A stretch of 64,000 nt of DNA from Mycobacterium sp. (GTDB taxonomy: Bacteria > Actinomycetota > Actinomycetes > Mycobacteriales > Mycobacteriaceae): positions 248,001-312,000 of the forward strand of contig NZ_SCRH01000038.1 of assembly GCF_004298145.1 (NCBI RefSeq). Reading direction: 5' to 3'. Made by a program: the position numbers and the translations under genes. Shown in pieces: positions 37,605-46,819 of the stretch; the stretch's first letter is position 1; each line of letters begins with the position of its first letter. The notes under the pieces were generated by a model, which did no database searches, was not told the DNA's origin, and worked only from the letters and a program-made list of their open reading frames with translations.

Positions 37605-37955
37605 TCAGACACCCGCTCGGCGCCAGCCGTCGGCGGCCCGGGCGGCGTGGATCAGCACGTCGCACAACTGGCGGAGTTCGGTGGCCTCGGCGCCTTCCTC
37701 GAGTGCGGTGGCGACGTCCTCGGCCGCGCACCGCACCTGGTAGACGCGATCCGAGAGGTCGGCCGCGTCGTCGGCCGACAGCACCACCGCATCGTCGGGG
37801 ACGGCTGCGGCGCCGTGCCGGTTCAACGAGGCCCGTTGCTCGTAGGCCCGCTGCCGGCACGACTGCCGGCAGTACTGGCGGCGACGGCCCATTGCCACGT
37901 CGGTGACGTCTCGACCGCACCAGCGGCAGGGCTGCGGGTGGGTACGGCGGCTCAC
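37605..37955 (-). CDS. Small zinc-ribbon protein of unknown function
   Basis: This 116-residue protein (GTG start at 37955) has C-R-W-C-G near residue 10 and Y-C-R-Q-S-C-R-Q-R-A-Y-E-Q-R near 30, so four cysteines in a CxxC...CxxxC layout probably bind zinc. The remaining two thirds are helical and acidic. I recognise the Y-C-x-x-x-C-R-x-x-A-Y motif from small actinobacterial proteins of unknown function. It occupies the place of Rv2049c between pks12 and rbpA but is longer than I recall for that gene. It is divergent from rbpA. A DNA- or RNA-binding role is possible but unproven. Confidence 0.65.
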   Translation of the reverse strand: MSRRTHPQPCRWCGRDVTDVAMGRRRQYCRQSCRQRAYEQRASLNRHGAAAVPDDAVVLSADDAADLSDRVYQVRCAAEDVATALEEGAEATELRQLCDVLIHAARAADGWRRAGV

Positions 37956-38033
37956 GACTGCCGACTTTAGTCGGGATTGTTTGGTGATCCCGGTATCATT
38001 GAGGGTCGCGTCGCGTATACCGGCTTTTCGCCG

Positions 38034-38060
38034 GGGAACTGCGCAGATCGCCACAGCGTT
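38034..38060 (+). promoter_or_regulatory. Candidate ECF-sigma (SigE/SigH-like) promoter for rbpA
   Basis: GGGAAC (38034-38039) and GTT (38058-38060) are spaced by 18 bp, the pattern of SigE/SigH-type promoters, about 65 bp upstream of the rbpA ATG. Streptomyces rbpA is known to have a sigma-R promoter of this type, which makes the match interesting, but the motif is short. A separate TATCAT element near 37994 could be a housekeeping -10. Confidence 0.35.
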
Positions 38061-38127
38061 GCTGATCGAGAGAGAATTGCACTACAGGAGCCGCAGCGCT
38101 CCGAAACGACTTAAAGGAGTAGCACAC

Positions 38128-38463
38128 ATGGCTGATCGCGTACTGAGAGGCAGTCGCCTCGGGGCCGTGAGCTACGAGACCGACCGCAACCACGACTTGG
38201 CGCCACGTCAGCTCGCGAAGTACCGCACCGAGAACGGCGAGGAGTTCGAGGTCCCCTTCGCCGACGACGCCGAAATCCCCGGCACCTGGCTGTGCCGCAA
38301 CGGCTTGGAAGGCACCCTGATTGAGGGCGACCTGCCCGAGCCGAAGAAGGTGAAGCCACCGCGCACGCACTGGGACATGCTGCTGGAACGCCGCTCGGTC
38401 GAAGAACTCGAAGAGCTGCTCAAGGAGCGCCTCGAGATCATCAAGACCCGCCGTCGGGGCTGA
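38128..38463 (+). CDS. rbpA: RNA polymerase-binding protein RbpA
   Basis: This 111-residue protein begins MADRVLRGSRLGAVSYETD and carries the whole RbpA layout: N-terminal tail, core domain (about 27-70), basic linker (P-K-K-V-K-P-P-R-T-H-W-D) and the C-terminal sigma-interacting helix (residues about 78-111, R-R-S-V-E-E-L-E-E-L-L). RbpA binds the primary sigma factor and core RNA polymerase and stabilises the open promoter complex in actinobacteria. AAAGGAG lies 8 bp before the ATG. It is convergent with ppm1, with a 8-bp gap. It matches Rv2050 in identity and place. Confidence 0.97.
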   Translation: MADRVLRGSRLGAVSYETDRNHDLAPRQLAKYRTENGEEFEVPFADDAEIPGTWLCRNGLEGTLIEGDLPEPKKVKPPRTHWDMLLERRSVEELEELLKERLEIIKTRRRG

Positions 38464-38471
38464 CCCGCGAT

Positions 38472-39275
38472 TCAGGTGCGGTTGTCGGCCCCGGTGGCCG
38501 GAGTGGCCCGCGCACCTGACCTGCGGCCCTCGACACCCCATCGGGTGACCTTGACCAGCGCTTCGCGGATATTCGAACCGCTCATCTTGGACACGCCGAG
38601 TTCGCGCTCGGTGAACGTGATGGGCGCTTCGACGATGGTGAAGCCGTTGCAGATGGTGCGCCAGGTCAGATCGATCTGGAAGCAGTAACCCTTGGAGTCG
38701 ACGCCGTCGAGGTCGATCGCCTCGAGGACCTCGCGGCGGTAGGCGCGGTAACCGGCGGTGATGTCGTGCACCCCGATGCCCAGCGCCAGCCGTGCATAGG
38801 TGTTGGCGGTCCAGGACAGCGCCCAGCGGCGCCACGGCCAGTTACGCACCGTCCCGCCGTCGACGTAGCGCGAGCCGATGGCCAGATCGGCGCCGTCGTC
38901 GACGGCGTCTAACAGGCGGTGCAGCTGTTCGGGCGCGTGGCTGCCGTCGGCGTCCATTTCGACCAGCACCGAGTAGTCACGGCTCAATCCCCAGGCGAAG
39001 CCCGCCAGATACGCCGCGCCCAGGCCGTCCTTGGCGGTGCGGTGCATGACGTGGGTGCGGCCGGAGTCCGCTGCCGCCAGCTCCTCGGCCAGCCGGCCGG
39101 TGCCGTCGGGGCTGCTGTCGTCCACGATGAGCAGGTGCACCTGCGGGCAGGCGTCTTTGAGCCGCCGGTGGATCACCGGCAGGTTCTCCAGCTCGTTGTA
39201 GGTCGGGATGATCACCAAGACACGCTGGCTGGGACGATTGCCCGGGGCGTGGGGCGCCGGCTGGCCGGTGGTCAT
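38472..39275 (-). CDS. ppm1: Polyprenol-phosphate mannosyltransferase (catalytic Ppm1)
   Basis: A 267-residue family-2 glycosyltransferase with V-I-I-P-T-Y-N-E near residue 21, V-D-D-S-S-P-D-G-T at 51-59 and the metal-binding D-A-D-G-S at 108-112. It transfers mannose from GDP-mannose to polyprenyl phosphate. The product donates mannose for lipomannan, lipoarabinomannan and O-mannosylation. There are no membrane helices, so it acts at the cytoplasmic face, presumably anchored by the Lnt-like partner encoded 64 bp upstream. In M. tuberculosis both parts form one polypeptide (Rv2051c); here they are two genes, as I recall for M. smegmatis. Confidence 0.94.
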   Translation of the reverse strand: MTTGQPAPHAPGNRPSQRVLVIIPTYNELENLPVIHRRLKDACPQVHLLIVDDSSPDGTGRLAEELAAADSGRTHVMHRTAKDGLGAAYLAGFAWGLSRDYSVLVEMDADGSHAPEQLHRLLDAVDDGADLAIGSRYVDGGTVRNWPWRRWALSWTANTYARLALGIGVHDITAGYRAYRREVLEAIDLDGVDSKGYCFQIDLTWRTICNGFTIVEAPITFTERELGVSKMSGSNIREALVKVTRWGVEGRRSGARATPATGADNRT

Positions 39276-39339
39276 GTAGCTCCTCTGTGTGGCCCGAAAT
39301 CAAAAAGAAAGTCGGCCGTCCCGGCGGGACGGAGTGTCG

Positions 39340-41346
39340 TCACCCGCCGTCAGCTGCCGGCGTGCGATCCCCGCCCTCGTCGGCGGCGGTGTCTGAGTCG
39401 TGCTCGTCGGGCGGGTGTGTGCCCGGGGTCGCACCGGCCTTTTCGGAAGGACGTGTCGATCGACCCGAGGATCTGGACCTGAGACGAATCGGACGCGGGA
39501 ACCATCCATTGTGCCGTATCCCGGCCAAAATGACCGCCCCGGCCGCCGCGACCATGATCCACTGCACCAACGGCCCCCAGCGGGTTGCCGGCGTCAACTT
39601 GGTCTTGAGACGCACCTGCATGTCCAGATACGCGGGCTGGAAGAAGTCGGTGCGCGCCAACTCGGCACCGTCCGGCGCGATCACGGCGCTGATCCCCGTC
39701 GTGCCGGCGACCACCACATAGCGATCGTGCTCGACGGCCCTGACCTTGGCGAATGCCAGCTGCTGTTCACTCATCGTCTTGTTGAAGGTGGCGTTGTTGG
39801 CCGGCACAGCCAGCAGCTGGGCGCCGCCCAGGACAGCGTGTCGCGGGACTCGGTCGAAGATCACTTCCCAGCAGGTGGCGACCCCGACCGGCACCCCTGC
39901 CATGTGCACCACATCGCTACCCGGGCGGGGCACCATGCTTCCGGCGCGGCCGGCGTACCCCGACAGGTGTTTGAACAGCCACGGCATCGGCAGGTACTCA
40001 CCGAATGGCTGCACGATTTCCTTGTCGTGGCGTTCGGCCGGGCCGGTGGCCGGATTCCACACGATCATGGTGTTGGTGTAGCGGGGATCCTCCGGAGGGC
40101 GCCCCGGGACTTCGAGCACGCTGCCGATCAGGATCGGGGCGCCGATCGCCGCCGCGGCCTGCGATATCTCGAGCGCCGCATCCGGGTTGACGAGCGGGTC
40201 GATGTCCGATGAGTCCTCCGGCCAGATCACGAATTGCGGTTGTGGGGCGGCCCCGGCGCGCACGTCGTCGGCCAGCGCCAGCGTCTCCCGGACGTGGTTG
40301 TCGAGCACCGCTCGTCGCTGTTCGTTGAACTCGAAGCCCAGCCTCGGCACGTTGCCTTGTACCGCCGCGACGGTTACCGAGGGTTCGCCACCCGAGCCGG
40401 TGCCGGCGTGCCGCACCTGCGGCCAGACGATGACCGACGCGAACAACACCAGACAGATGCAGACGCCGGGCAGCACCACCGCGGGCGGTGGCGGCTCGGC
40501 TTCGGCCCGGTCGGCGTCGCCGCGCACCGGATGACCCGAGCGCCACCACTTCAGGATCTCCAGCGCGATGGCGGTCGCGCTGAAACCCACCAGCATGATC
40601 GCCATCGACAGCAGCGCGACGCCGCCGAGCTGCACCAGCGGCAGGAACGGCCCGTGCGTCTGGCCGAAGGCCACCGAACCCCACGGGAAGCCACCGAACG
40701 GGAACACCGACTTCAGCCACTCCCCGGCCGCCCACACCAGCGCGAACCAGATGGGCCAGCCGGGGAGGCGGCGCACGAGGACGGCCAACAGACCGAAGAC
40801 GGCGGAAAACAGCGCCGACACGGTCGCCAGCGCGATCCACGGGACGGACCCGACCAGGAGCCCGACCCACGGCAGCAGCGGCAGGTAGAACGCCAGCCCG
40901 AAGAGGAACGCATAGCCCAGCCCACCCGCCGGCGTCGTGGCGCGGTGAGTCAGCACCCACCCCAGCAACGCCGCGGCGACGACGGCTCCCCACCACCAGT
41001 TCAGCGTCGGGAAGCTGGCGCACAGCAGCAGGCCGCCCACCACGGCGCAGATCAACCGGGTCAGCCGGGGCAGCAGCGCGGCCTGGGCGGCGGGCAGCCT
41101 GCCGATCAGTGCGGCCGTCAGCCCCGTCACCGCCCGCCGCGGCGCGGTCTCCGCTCGATCGGTCAGCCGCGCGCGCTCGTCGGGCCGTTCCGGTTCCGCG
41201 GCGTGAACGGCGGCGGGTTCTTCGTCGCGCTCCGATTCGGCCTCGTCGCTGATCGGGTCGGCCGCAGCGGTGTGGTCCGGGGATTCGTCTTGGTCCGGGG
41301 ATTCGTCTTGGTCCGGGGGTTCGCCGCCGCGCCAGTGCCTAGCCAT
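39340..41346 (-). CDS. lnt: Apolipoprotein N-acyltransferase (Lnt/Ppm2)
   Basis: This 668-residue protein has a long acidic cytoplasmic N-terminus (about 1-85, with tandem D-Q-D-E-S-P repeats), then about seven hydrophobic segments (about 85-280). An extracytoplasmic nitrilase-like domain follows, containing W-P-E-D-S-S-D and G-V-A-T-C-W-E-V, the catalytic Glu and Cys of Lnt. A last membrane helix comes near residue 610 and a charged tail ends the protein. It N-acylates lipoproteins and binds the mannosyltransferase. I chose the ATG at 41346, overlapping the amidohydrolase stop by 8 bp; the frame upstream is inside that gene. Lipoprotein clients such as LppI are encoded nearby. Confidence 0.92.
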   Translation of the reverse strand: MARHWRGGEPPDQDESPDQDESPDHTAAADPISDEAESERDEEPAAVHAAEPERPDERARLTDRAETAPRRAVTGLTAALIGRLPAAQAALLPRLTRLICAVVGGLLLCASFPTLNWWWGAVVAAALLGWVLTHRATTPAGGLGYAFLFGLAFYLPLLPWVGLLVGSVPWIALATVSALFSAVFGLLAVLVRRLPGWPIWFALVWAAGEWLKSVFPFGGFPWGSVAFGQTHGPFLPLVQLGGVALLSMAIMLVGFSATAIALEILKWWRSGHPVRGDADRAEAEPPPPAVVLPGVCICLVLFASVIVWPQVRHAGTGSGGEPSVTVAAVQGNVPRLGFEFNEQRRAVLDNHVRETLALADDVRAGAAPQPQFVIWPEDSSDIDPLVNPDAALEISQAAAAIGAPILIGSVLEVPGRPPEDPRYTNTMIVWNPATGPAERHDKEIVQPFGEYLPMPWLFKHLSGYAGRAGSMVPRPGSDVVHMAGVPVGVATCWEVIFDRVPRHAVLGGAQLLAVPANNATFNKTMSEQQLAFAKVRAVEHDRYVVVAGTTGISAVIAPDGAELARTDFFQPAYLDMQVRLKTKLTPATRWGPLVQWIMVAAAGAVILAGIRHNGWFPRPIRLRSRSSGRSTRPSEKAGATPGTHPPDEHDSDTAADEGGDRTPAADGG
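41273..41323. repeat. 18-bp in-frame tandem repeat in lnt
   Basis: Two perfect 18-bp units (41273-41290, 41291-41308) and a third partial copy encode the repeated residues D-Q-D-E-S-P in the acidic N-terminal tail of Lnt. In-frame repeats of this kind can change length by slippage without breaking the gene. Confidence 0.8.
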
Positions 41347-42949
41347 GGATGACAGCGCCCCGATGCACGGTCCGCCGGCACCGCGGTGGGGCATCGTCGG
41401 GGCCCACGCGGGGCAATGCGGGCACTCGGGAACGCGGATCGGTGGACCAGCGCTGCACGGTGTCGCGCGGCGCATGCACCTCCAGCTCGCCGGCATCCCA
41501 GATGACGTACGACGCCGGCGCACCCGGCACCAATGTGCCCGCGTCACCGTCGCGGACACCGGCCGCCCGCCACCCGCCGCGGGTGGCCGCAGCAAACGCG
41601 GCCCGCGCCGAGATCGCGCTGCCCGTGGTGCGATGGTTGACCGCGGCGCGCACGCTCACCCACGGGTCGAAGCCCGTCACCGGGGCGTCGGAACCTAGCG
41701 CGAGGGGCACGCCTTGGGATGCTAACAGCGCAAAGGGGTTGAGCCGACTGCCTCGCTCGGCGCCGAGCCGCCGCGCATACATGCCGTCGGGGCCGCCCCA
41801 TAGCGCATCAAAATTGGGCTGCACGCTGGCGATGACGCCCCACCGACCCAGTTTGGCGGCTTGATCGGCGTTGACCATCTCGACGTGCTCGAGGCGGTGC
41901 CCGCAGCGGGCGACGGCAACCGGCCCGAGATCCGCGGCGACCCGCTCGAAGGCATTCACCACCGTGGCGACGGCTGCGTCGCCGATGACGTGGAATCCGG
42001 CGGTGATCTGGGCCTCGGTGCATGCCCGCAGGTGCGCCTCGACGGCGCCGAGGTCCCGATAGCAGGTTCCCGTGTGGTCCGGCGAGTCGGCATACGGCTC
42101 GTGCAGCCAGGCGGTGCGCGATCCGAGTGCCCCGTCGACGAACAGGTCACCCGCCAGCCCGCGGGCTCCGGTCGCGTCCATCAACTCCCGAGCCTCGGCG
42201 GCGGTGCTCACCGGCTCACCCCAGTATCCGATGACCTCGACACCGTGATCGACGGCACGCAGCCGCAGCCAGTCGTCGAGCCCGCCGATCTCGGGTCCGG
42301 CGCATTCGTGCACCGCGACAATGCCGGCCGCCGCGGCGGCCTCGAGTGCCGCGGCTTGGGCTTCGGTGAGCTGTTCGGCCGTCAGCAAGTCCCGGGCGAC
42401 GGCCCGGACCAGATGGTGTGCGTCGCCGACAAGCGGCCGCACGGCGCTGAAACCGGCCGCCGTCGGGAGTTCCGCAACGAGCTGTCGCAGCCCCGTCGAA
42501 GCCAGCGCGGAGTGCACGTCCACGCGGGCCAGGTAGGCGGGCCGATCACCGAGGACGGCGTCCAGGTCACCGGTACTGGGCGGCGCGTTCTCCGGCCACG
42601 ACGTCTCATCCCAGCCATGCCCCCACACCGGTTGGCCCGGGTGGGCGGCGGCGTAGTCGGCAACCATCTGGACGCATTGCGCACGCGATCCGGCCGGGCG
42701 CAGGTCCAGCCCGCTCAGGGTCAGCCCGGTGGCGGTCAGATGGATGTGGCTGTCCACGAATCCCGGCGCCACGAAACCACCGTCGACGTCTTCGATTTCG
42801 GCATCGGGGAACATGCTGCGGCCGACCTCGTCGCTACCCAGCCACGCGATGACGCCGCCGCGGACCGCCATCGCGGTCGCATCGGGTTGGGCGGGACTGT
42901 GCACCCGGCCGTTGACCAGCAGGGTCACCGGGGCGGGGCTATCGGTCAC
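41339..42949 (-). CDS. Amidohydrolase-3 family metal-dependent hydrolase (Rv2052c-like)
   Basis: This 536-residue protein has the amidohydrolase metal motif G-F-V-D-S-H-I-H near residue 65, then G-H-G-W-D-E, A-V-H-E-C-A and H-R-L-E-H, and a late A-L-G-S-D-A-P. These are the signatures of the YtcJ-like branch, which removes acyl or formyl groups from amides. I chose the GTG at 42949, after which the conserved N-terminal strand begins. The frame is open back to 43213, but that part overlaps fxsA and looks non-coding. It overlaps lnt by 8 bp and lies between lnt and fxsA as Rv2052c does. The substrate is unknown. Confidence 0.82.
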   Translation of the reverse strand: MTDSPAPVTLLVNGRVHSPAQPDATAMAVRGGVIAWLGSDEVGRSMFPDAEIEDVDGGFVAPGFVDSHIHLTATGLTLSGLDLRPAGSRAQCVQMVADYAAAHPGQPVWGHGWDETSWPENAPPSTGDLDAVLGDRPAYLARVDVHSALASTGLRQLVAELPTAAGFSAVRPLVGDAHHLVRAVARDLLTAEQLTEAQAAALEAAAAAGIVAVHECAGPEIGGLDDWLRLRAVDHGVEVIGYWGEPVSTAAEARELMDATGARGLAGDLFVDGALGSRTAWLHEPYADSPDHTGTCYRDLGAVEAHLRACTEAQITAGFHVIGDAAVATVVNAFERVAADLGPVAVARCGHRLEHVEMVNADQAAKLGRWGVIASVQPNFDALWGGPDGMYARRLGAERGSRLNPFALLASQGVPLALGSDAPVTGFDPWVSVRAAVNHRTTGSAISARAAFAAATRGGWRAAGVRDGDAGTLVPGAPASYVIWDAGELEVHAPRDTVQRWSTDPRSRVPALPRVGPDDAPPRCRRTVHRGAVIHG

Positions 42950-43115
42950 GTCCCGCGACGATGCAGGCCGTGAAGCGGCCTGAGGAGGAGGTACCTCCCA
43001 GCCGCGCAGCGGCGAGGGGGCGAGCGGGACTATGGGACACACGCCAAAACTACGTGCAACTGTTCGGATGGCGATAACGGTCAGCGGGTGTGCACGGTGC
43101 GGCCCGACCGGCGGC

Positions 43116-43652
43116 TCAGCGCCCGTCGAAGCGTCGGGCCCGAACGGGCGGCTCGACGTCCTGGACATCGATGACCTCGCCGTCGATGTAGTCGCCGTGG
43201 CCGCGTCCATCACCCGGGTAAGCCCCGGTCGGAGAGGACGCCGGATGGGAGTCGGCGCGAAAAGCGGTCGCGTAGCTGATCCCCGGCATTCGCCGCTGCA
43301 GCGTGCGCACCGCCATGGCGCCCAATCCGGGAGCGGCGGCCGACCGTACCGGCGGGATGAGCAGCAACAAGCCGAACGCCGTGCTCACCAGCCCGGGAAC
43401 GAGAACGAGAAGCGCGGCCAAACTGACCAGCGCGCTATCGCCGGCCGCGTTGCGTGGTTCGGTCAACCCGGAACGCAATTGGCCGATCCGGCGGATGAGG
43501 TGCGAGCCCGCCATCGGGGCCACGATGCCCCACCCGAGCACGAACGTCGCCAACAGCACCAGCAGGGTCCAACCCCATCCGATCGTCGACACCAACGCGA
43601 AGATCACCGCGAGTTCGACGACGGCATAAATGAGCAACAGCCGCGACACCAT
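43116..43652 (-). CDS. fxsA: FxsA-family membrane protein
   Basis: This 178-residue protein has three to four hydrophobic segments (about 4-25, 28-50, 75-105) and the FxsA patterns Y-A-V-V-E-L-A-V and L-V-L-V-P-G-L-V-S-T. A hydrophilic C-terminal tail of about 60 residues follows. E. coli FxsA affects phage F exclusion; its cellular role is unknown. I chose the ATG at 43652. It has the position of Rv2053c and is divergent from the dienelactone hydrolase gene. Confidence 0.85.
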   Translation of the reverse strand: MVSRLLLIYAVVELAVIFALVSTIGWGWTLLVLLATFVLGWGIVAPMAGSHLIRRIGQLRSGLTEPRNAAGDSALVSLAALLVLVPGLVSTAFGLLLLIPPVRSAAAPGLGAMAVRTLQRRMPGISYATAFRADSHPASSPTGAYPGDGRGHGDYIDGEVIDVQDVEPPVRARRFDGR

Positions 43653-43725
43653 GCCAGGCCAACGTCCGCGGACCGCGCCCAAGTTCCCGTGGTGCGATCC
43701 CTCGCGATTGCAGTTAGATGACGCT

Positions 43726-44433
43726 ATGACGACGATTCAGATCGATACCCCCGGCGGACCGATCGATGCGTTACTGAGTACTCCTGCGGGAGAAGGCCCA
43801 TGGCCGGGAGTGGTGGTGATCCACGACGCGTTCGGCTACGGCCGCGACAAGCAGTCGACAAACGACCGCATCGCCCGGGCGGGCTATCTGGCGCTCACCC
43901 CGAACATGTACGCCCGCGGCGGCCGCATCCGCTGCATCACCCGGGTCATGAAGGAGCTGCAGACACAGCGCGGCCGAGCTATCGACGACATCCTGGCCGC
44001 CCGCGACCACCTCAAAGGCATGCCGCAATGTTCCGGCCAGGTCGGCATCGCGGGCTTTTGTATGGGCGGCCAGTTCGCACTTGTGATGTCTCCCAAGGGT
44101 TTCGGAGCCTCCGCGCCGTTCTACAGCACTCCCCTGCCCCGCAACCTCGACAAGACGCTCGACGGAGCATGCCCGATTGTGGCCAGCCTCGGCGGCCGTG
44201 ACCCGCTGGGACGGGGCGCGCCCGAGAAGCTGCGCGAGACCATCGCCAACAAGAACATCACCGCCGATGTGAAGGTCTATCCCGGCGCCGGGCACAGCTT
44301 CGCCAACGAGCTGCCCGCCCAGGGCCTGCTTCGAATCACCGGTTTCGGCTACGACCAGGCCGCGACCGAGGACGCCTGGCACCGTGTTTTCGCGTTCTTC
44401 GGCGAGCATCTGGCAACGGAAGCAAAGGCGTAG
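43726..44433 (+). CDS. Dienelactone hydrolase family protein (Rv2054-like)
   Basis: This 235-residue alpha/beta hydrolase has the cysteine nucleophile elbow G-F-C-M-G-G (Cys112), an aspartate in G-G-R-D-P and a histidine in G-A-G-H-S-F, the Cys-Asp-His triad of dienelactone hydrolases. The length is typical of the family. It would hydrolyse cyclic esters or lactones, but many members have unknown substrates. The ATG is at 43726. It is the last gene of the conserved backbone before the second accessory block. Confidence 0.88.
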   Translation: MTTIQIDTPGGPIDALLSTPAGEGPWPGVVVIHDAFGYGRDKQSTNDRIARAGYLALTPNMYARGGRIRCITRVMKELQTQRGRAIDDILAARDHLKGMPQCSGQVGIAGFCMGGQFALVMSPKGFGASAPFYSTPLPRNLDKTLDGACPIVASLGGRDPLGRGAPEKLRETIANKNITADVKVYPGAGHSFANELPAQGLLRITGFGYDQAATEDAWHRVFAFFGEHLATEAKA

Positions 44434-44517
44434 CGTCGCTGCGCTCGTGCGACGGTCATATACTCGCTCACTTCAGTGCGGCTGAGTCCCCTGCCGTCGC
44501 GATGCCTGCCCCGCCGG

Positions 44518-45156
44518 CTAACCCGCAGGGCTGCTCGGAGCTGCCTGGAGGTTTTTACGGACGTCGCCTTGCCATTGGCGCAGCAGTGCTTCGTAGCCGA
44601 TCGTCGGAGCCACCATCCACCGGAACGCGTAACCGAGCCCGGAGGCGACGAACGCGCGGGCCTCGCTGCGGGGGTCGATGTCAGGGCGGATCGATCCGTC
44701 GGCAATGCCGGTCTGGATCGCCTGCTCGGTGGCGGCTTCGTAGCGTTCCAGCCAGTCGGTGATCCAGGCGCGCAGGCTGGGGACCGGTGTGATGGATTCG
44801 AAGCACAGGGCGTAGAAGCCTCGCATTAGTTCGGGATTGATCACCACTTCGTTGTGGAGGCGGTCCACCTGGCCTAATAACTGTTCGAGTCCGGTGCCCG
44901 CAGTCGACTGCGCATCCAGCAGCCGGCTCTCGTACTCCTCGCGAAGCAGCGACTCGAGCAACATCTCCTTGGTCCGGTACCGAGACTGCACCATCGAGCG
45001 GCTGTAGCCTGCCCGCTCGCCGATCTCAGCGATGCTTGTGTTGGAGAAGCCCTTCTCGGCGATCAGTTGGATAGCGGCCGCAACAAGCCGGCTGGTGGAC
45101 TCGGCGACGCGTTCACGCTGGGTACGACGACGGCGCGGCGTGGAGTCGTCGGACAC
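44518..45156 (-). CDS. TetR-family regulator divergent from the AveC-like gene
   Basis: A 212-residue protein with a TetR DNA-binding domain (R-L-V-A-A-A-I-Q-L-I-A-E-K-G-F near 22-36 and G-Y-S-R-S-M-V-Q-S-R-Y-R-T-K-E near 52-66). The R-S-M-V-Q-S-R-Y recognition helix is slightly unusual. The start is uncertain: GTG codons at 45156, 45162 and 45177 are all possible and none has a clear ribosome site. I use 45156. It probably represses the divergent AveC-like gene at 45281. Confidence 0.8.
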   Translation of the reverse strand: MSDDSTPRRRRTQRERVAESTSRLVAAAIQLIAEKGFSNTSIAEIGERAGYSRSMVQSRYRTKEMLLESLLREEYESRLLDAQSTAGTGLEQLLGQVDRLHNEVVINPELMRGFYALCFESITPVPSLRAWITDWLERYEAATEQAIQTGIADGSIRPDIDPRSEARAFVASGLGYAFRWMVAPTIGYEALLRQWQGDVRKNLQAAPSSPAG

Positions 45157-45237
45157 GCATACCAGTGTCTCATTCACACATTTGTGGTCACGAGTGTGGA
45201 ATTCTCTCGCCACCGCGCGCACCGGGCAGCGCCTAAA

Positions 45238-45259
45238 ACATAGTTGTTACGCACATAGT
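45238..45259. promoter_or_regulatory. ACATAGT direct repeat in TetR/AveC spacer
   Basis: ACATAGT occurs at 45238-45244 and 45253-45259, 15 bp apart, in an AT-richer patch about 20-40 bp before the AveC-like ATG. It may be the operator or the -10 region of that gene. Only the repetition and position support this. Confidence 0.3.
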
Positions 45260-45280
45260 AAATGCATTATTGTGATCTGC

Positions 45281-46420
45281 ATGACAACCGAGCGTTTGGC
45301 GCGGCCGAGAGGCGGCACGTCCACAGGCAAGGGCTCGCCCCCGCGGGGCAGGCTTCCGGCCGATGCTGCGCGAACACCGCCGATCAAGCTGATGGCATTC
45401 GGCGGGCTGCTGGTCGCCCTGCTCATGGTTTATGTTTGGGGGAGGTGGATTACTGGCCCGAACTTCAAGCGAGTCCCTCCGGGGCCGACCCCGGCTCCGG
45501 GCTGGATGATCGTCGCGCTGCGGGCGTTCGAGGTCGGTGGCATTCTGCTGGCCGCGTTCGTCATCTGGCGCTTCGTCGTGCGGCCGTGGCGGCGTGATGG
45601 AAGGCCGTCCACCGACGGGTTGCTGATCATCGGATTCGCGACGGTGTGGTTCCAGGACCCGTTCTCGACGTACTACGTCAACTGGTTCACTTACAACACG
45701 AACCTGATCAACTTCGGCTCGTGGGTGCAGGACGTTCCGGGATGGGTCTCCTACGGCGGCCCGGGCCACACGATCGCCGAGCCGATCGTATTCATTGGCG
45801 CCTCCTACGTCTACTTTCTATTCGTCAGCGTCGTATTCGGAACGTGGGTGATGCGAACCGTCAAAAAGCGTTGGCAGAACATCCAGGTCTGGCAGCAGAT
45901 CATCGTCTGCTTCGCAGCGATGTGCCTTGTCGATTTGGTTGCCGAAGGCTTGATCTGGATGCCGTTGGGCTTCTGGTCCTACCCCGGCGGGCACGGGGTC
46001 TTGTTCCCGAACACCTACCACAAGTTCGCCGTGGAAGAGATGGTCCCGATCGGGCTGATGTTCACCGGCCTGTCGGCACTGCGTTACTTTCGCGATGACC
46101 GCGGATACACCCTCGCCGAACGGGGTGCCGAGCGCCTGAGGGGCACGCCGCGCCGCATCGCGGCAACGCGTGTCCTGGCTGTACTGTTCGCGGTGCACGC
46201 TCTCACCTTCCTGCTCTATACGGTCCCCGCAGCGTGGTGGGTGACGCACCCGGTCACATGGCCGCAAGACACCATGAACCGCTCCTACTTCACCAGCGGC
46301 CTCTGCGGTGACGGCACCGACCGGGCGTGTAGTGGCCCGCGAGTTCCGTTCGCCACCAACAGGTCCGCGTACATGACGCGCGACGACAAGTTGGGGTTCC
46401 CCCCAGGACACGCGCCCTGA
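45281..46420 (+). CDS. AveC-like (spirocyclase family) polytopic membrane protein
   Basis: This 379-residue protein has seven to eight hydrophobic segments between about residues 35 and 310. The motifs W-F-Q-D-P-F-S-T-Y-Y-V-N-W and H-K-F-A-V-E-E-M are recognisable from actinobacterial proteins annotated as AveC family; AveC closes the spiroketal ring in avermectin biosynthesis. No polyketide of that kind is encoded here, so the mycobacterial substrate is unknown. I chose the ATG at 45281. It is divergent from a TetR gene. The IS3 remnant begins within about 60-65 bp of its stop, so a downstream gene may have been cut off. Confidence 0.72.
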   Translation: MTTERLARPRGGTSTGKGSPPRGRLPADAARTPPIKLMAFGGLLVALLMVYVWGRWITGPNFKRVPPGPTPAPGWMIVALRAFEVGGILLAAFVIWRFVVRPWRRDGRPSTDGLLIIGFATVWFQDPFSTYYVNWFTYNTNLINFGSWVQDVPGWVSYGGPGHTIAEPIVFIGASYVYFLFVSVVFGTWVMRTVKKRWQNIQVWQQIIVCFAAMCLVDLVAEGLIWMPLGFWSYPGGHGVLFPNTYHKFAVEEMVPIGLMFTGLSALRYFRDDRGYTLAERGAERLRGTPRRIAATRVLAVLFAVHALTFLLYTVPAAWWVTHPVTWPQDTMNRSYFTSGLCGDGTDRACSGPRVPFATNRSAYMTRDDKLGFPPGHAP

Positions 46421-46543
46421 CCACGGCAGCGGCCGGACGGAACGGCCAACAGCACAGGAGGCGGTGAGGTGAGTCCGTCTTAGTGGTCCAGTTGTCGTGC
46501 ACTCTGTTGCCCACGTGTTTGGGCGGGAAGAATCGACAACGAC

Positions 46544-46819
46544 ATGGCATCGAACAAGCGCCGGCGGCATACGCCGGATCAGATCATCCGCGAGCTCGCC
46601 GAGGGCAACGAACTCCTCGCGGCCGGCCAGAAGCTCAATGAGGTGTGCCGACGTCCGAAAGTCGCCGAGTCGACGTGGGATCGCTGGCTTGCCCGGTACG
46701 GCGGCCTGAAGGCCAACGACGCCAAACGGCTCAAGGAACTCGAGGCCGTCGAAAAGCTCGTCGCCAACCAGGCCCTCGACATCGACATGCTCAAGGGCAT
46801 CTCGGCGGGAAACTTCTAA
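46544..46819 (+). CDS. IS3-family transposase OrfA
   Basis: This 91-residue protein has a basic N-terminus (M-A-S-N-K-R-R-R-H-T-P-D-Q-I-I-R), a helix-turn-helix (K-V-A-E-S-T-W-D-R-W) and a C-terminal heptad stretch (L-K-E-L-E-A-V-E-K-L-V). This is the usual layout of IS3 OrfA, which binds the ends of the element and joins OrfB by programmed frameshifting. The length is normal. Because OrfB is broken the element cannot move by itself. Confidence 0.8.
   Translation: MASNKRRRHTPDQIIRELAEGNELLAAGQKLNEVCRRPKVAESTWDRWLARYGGLKANDAKRLKELEAVEKLVANQALDIDMLKGISAGNF

Noticed and set aside
41339..43213. Long form of the amidohydrolase starting at 43213
   Set aside because: The first 88 residues overlap fxsA and look random. 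The conserved domain begins right after the GTG at 42949.
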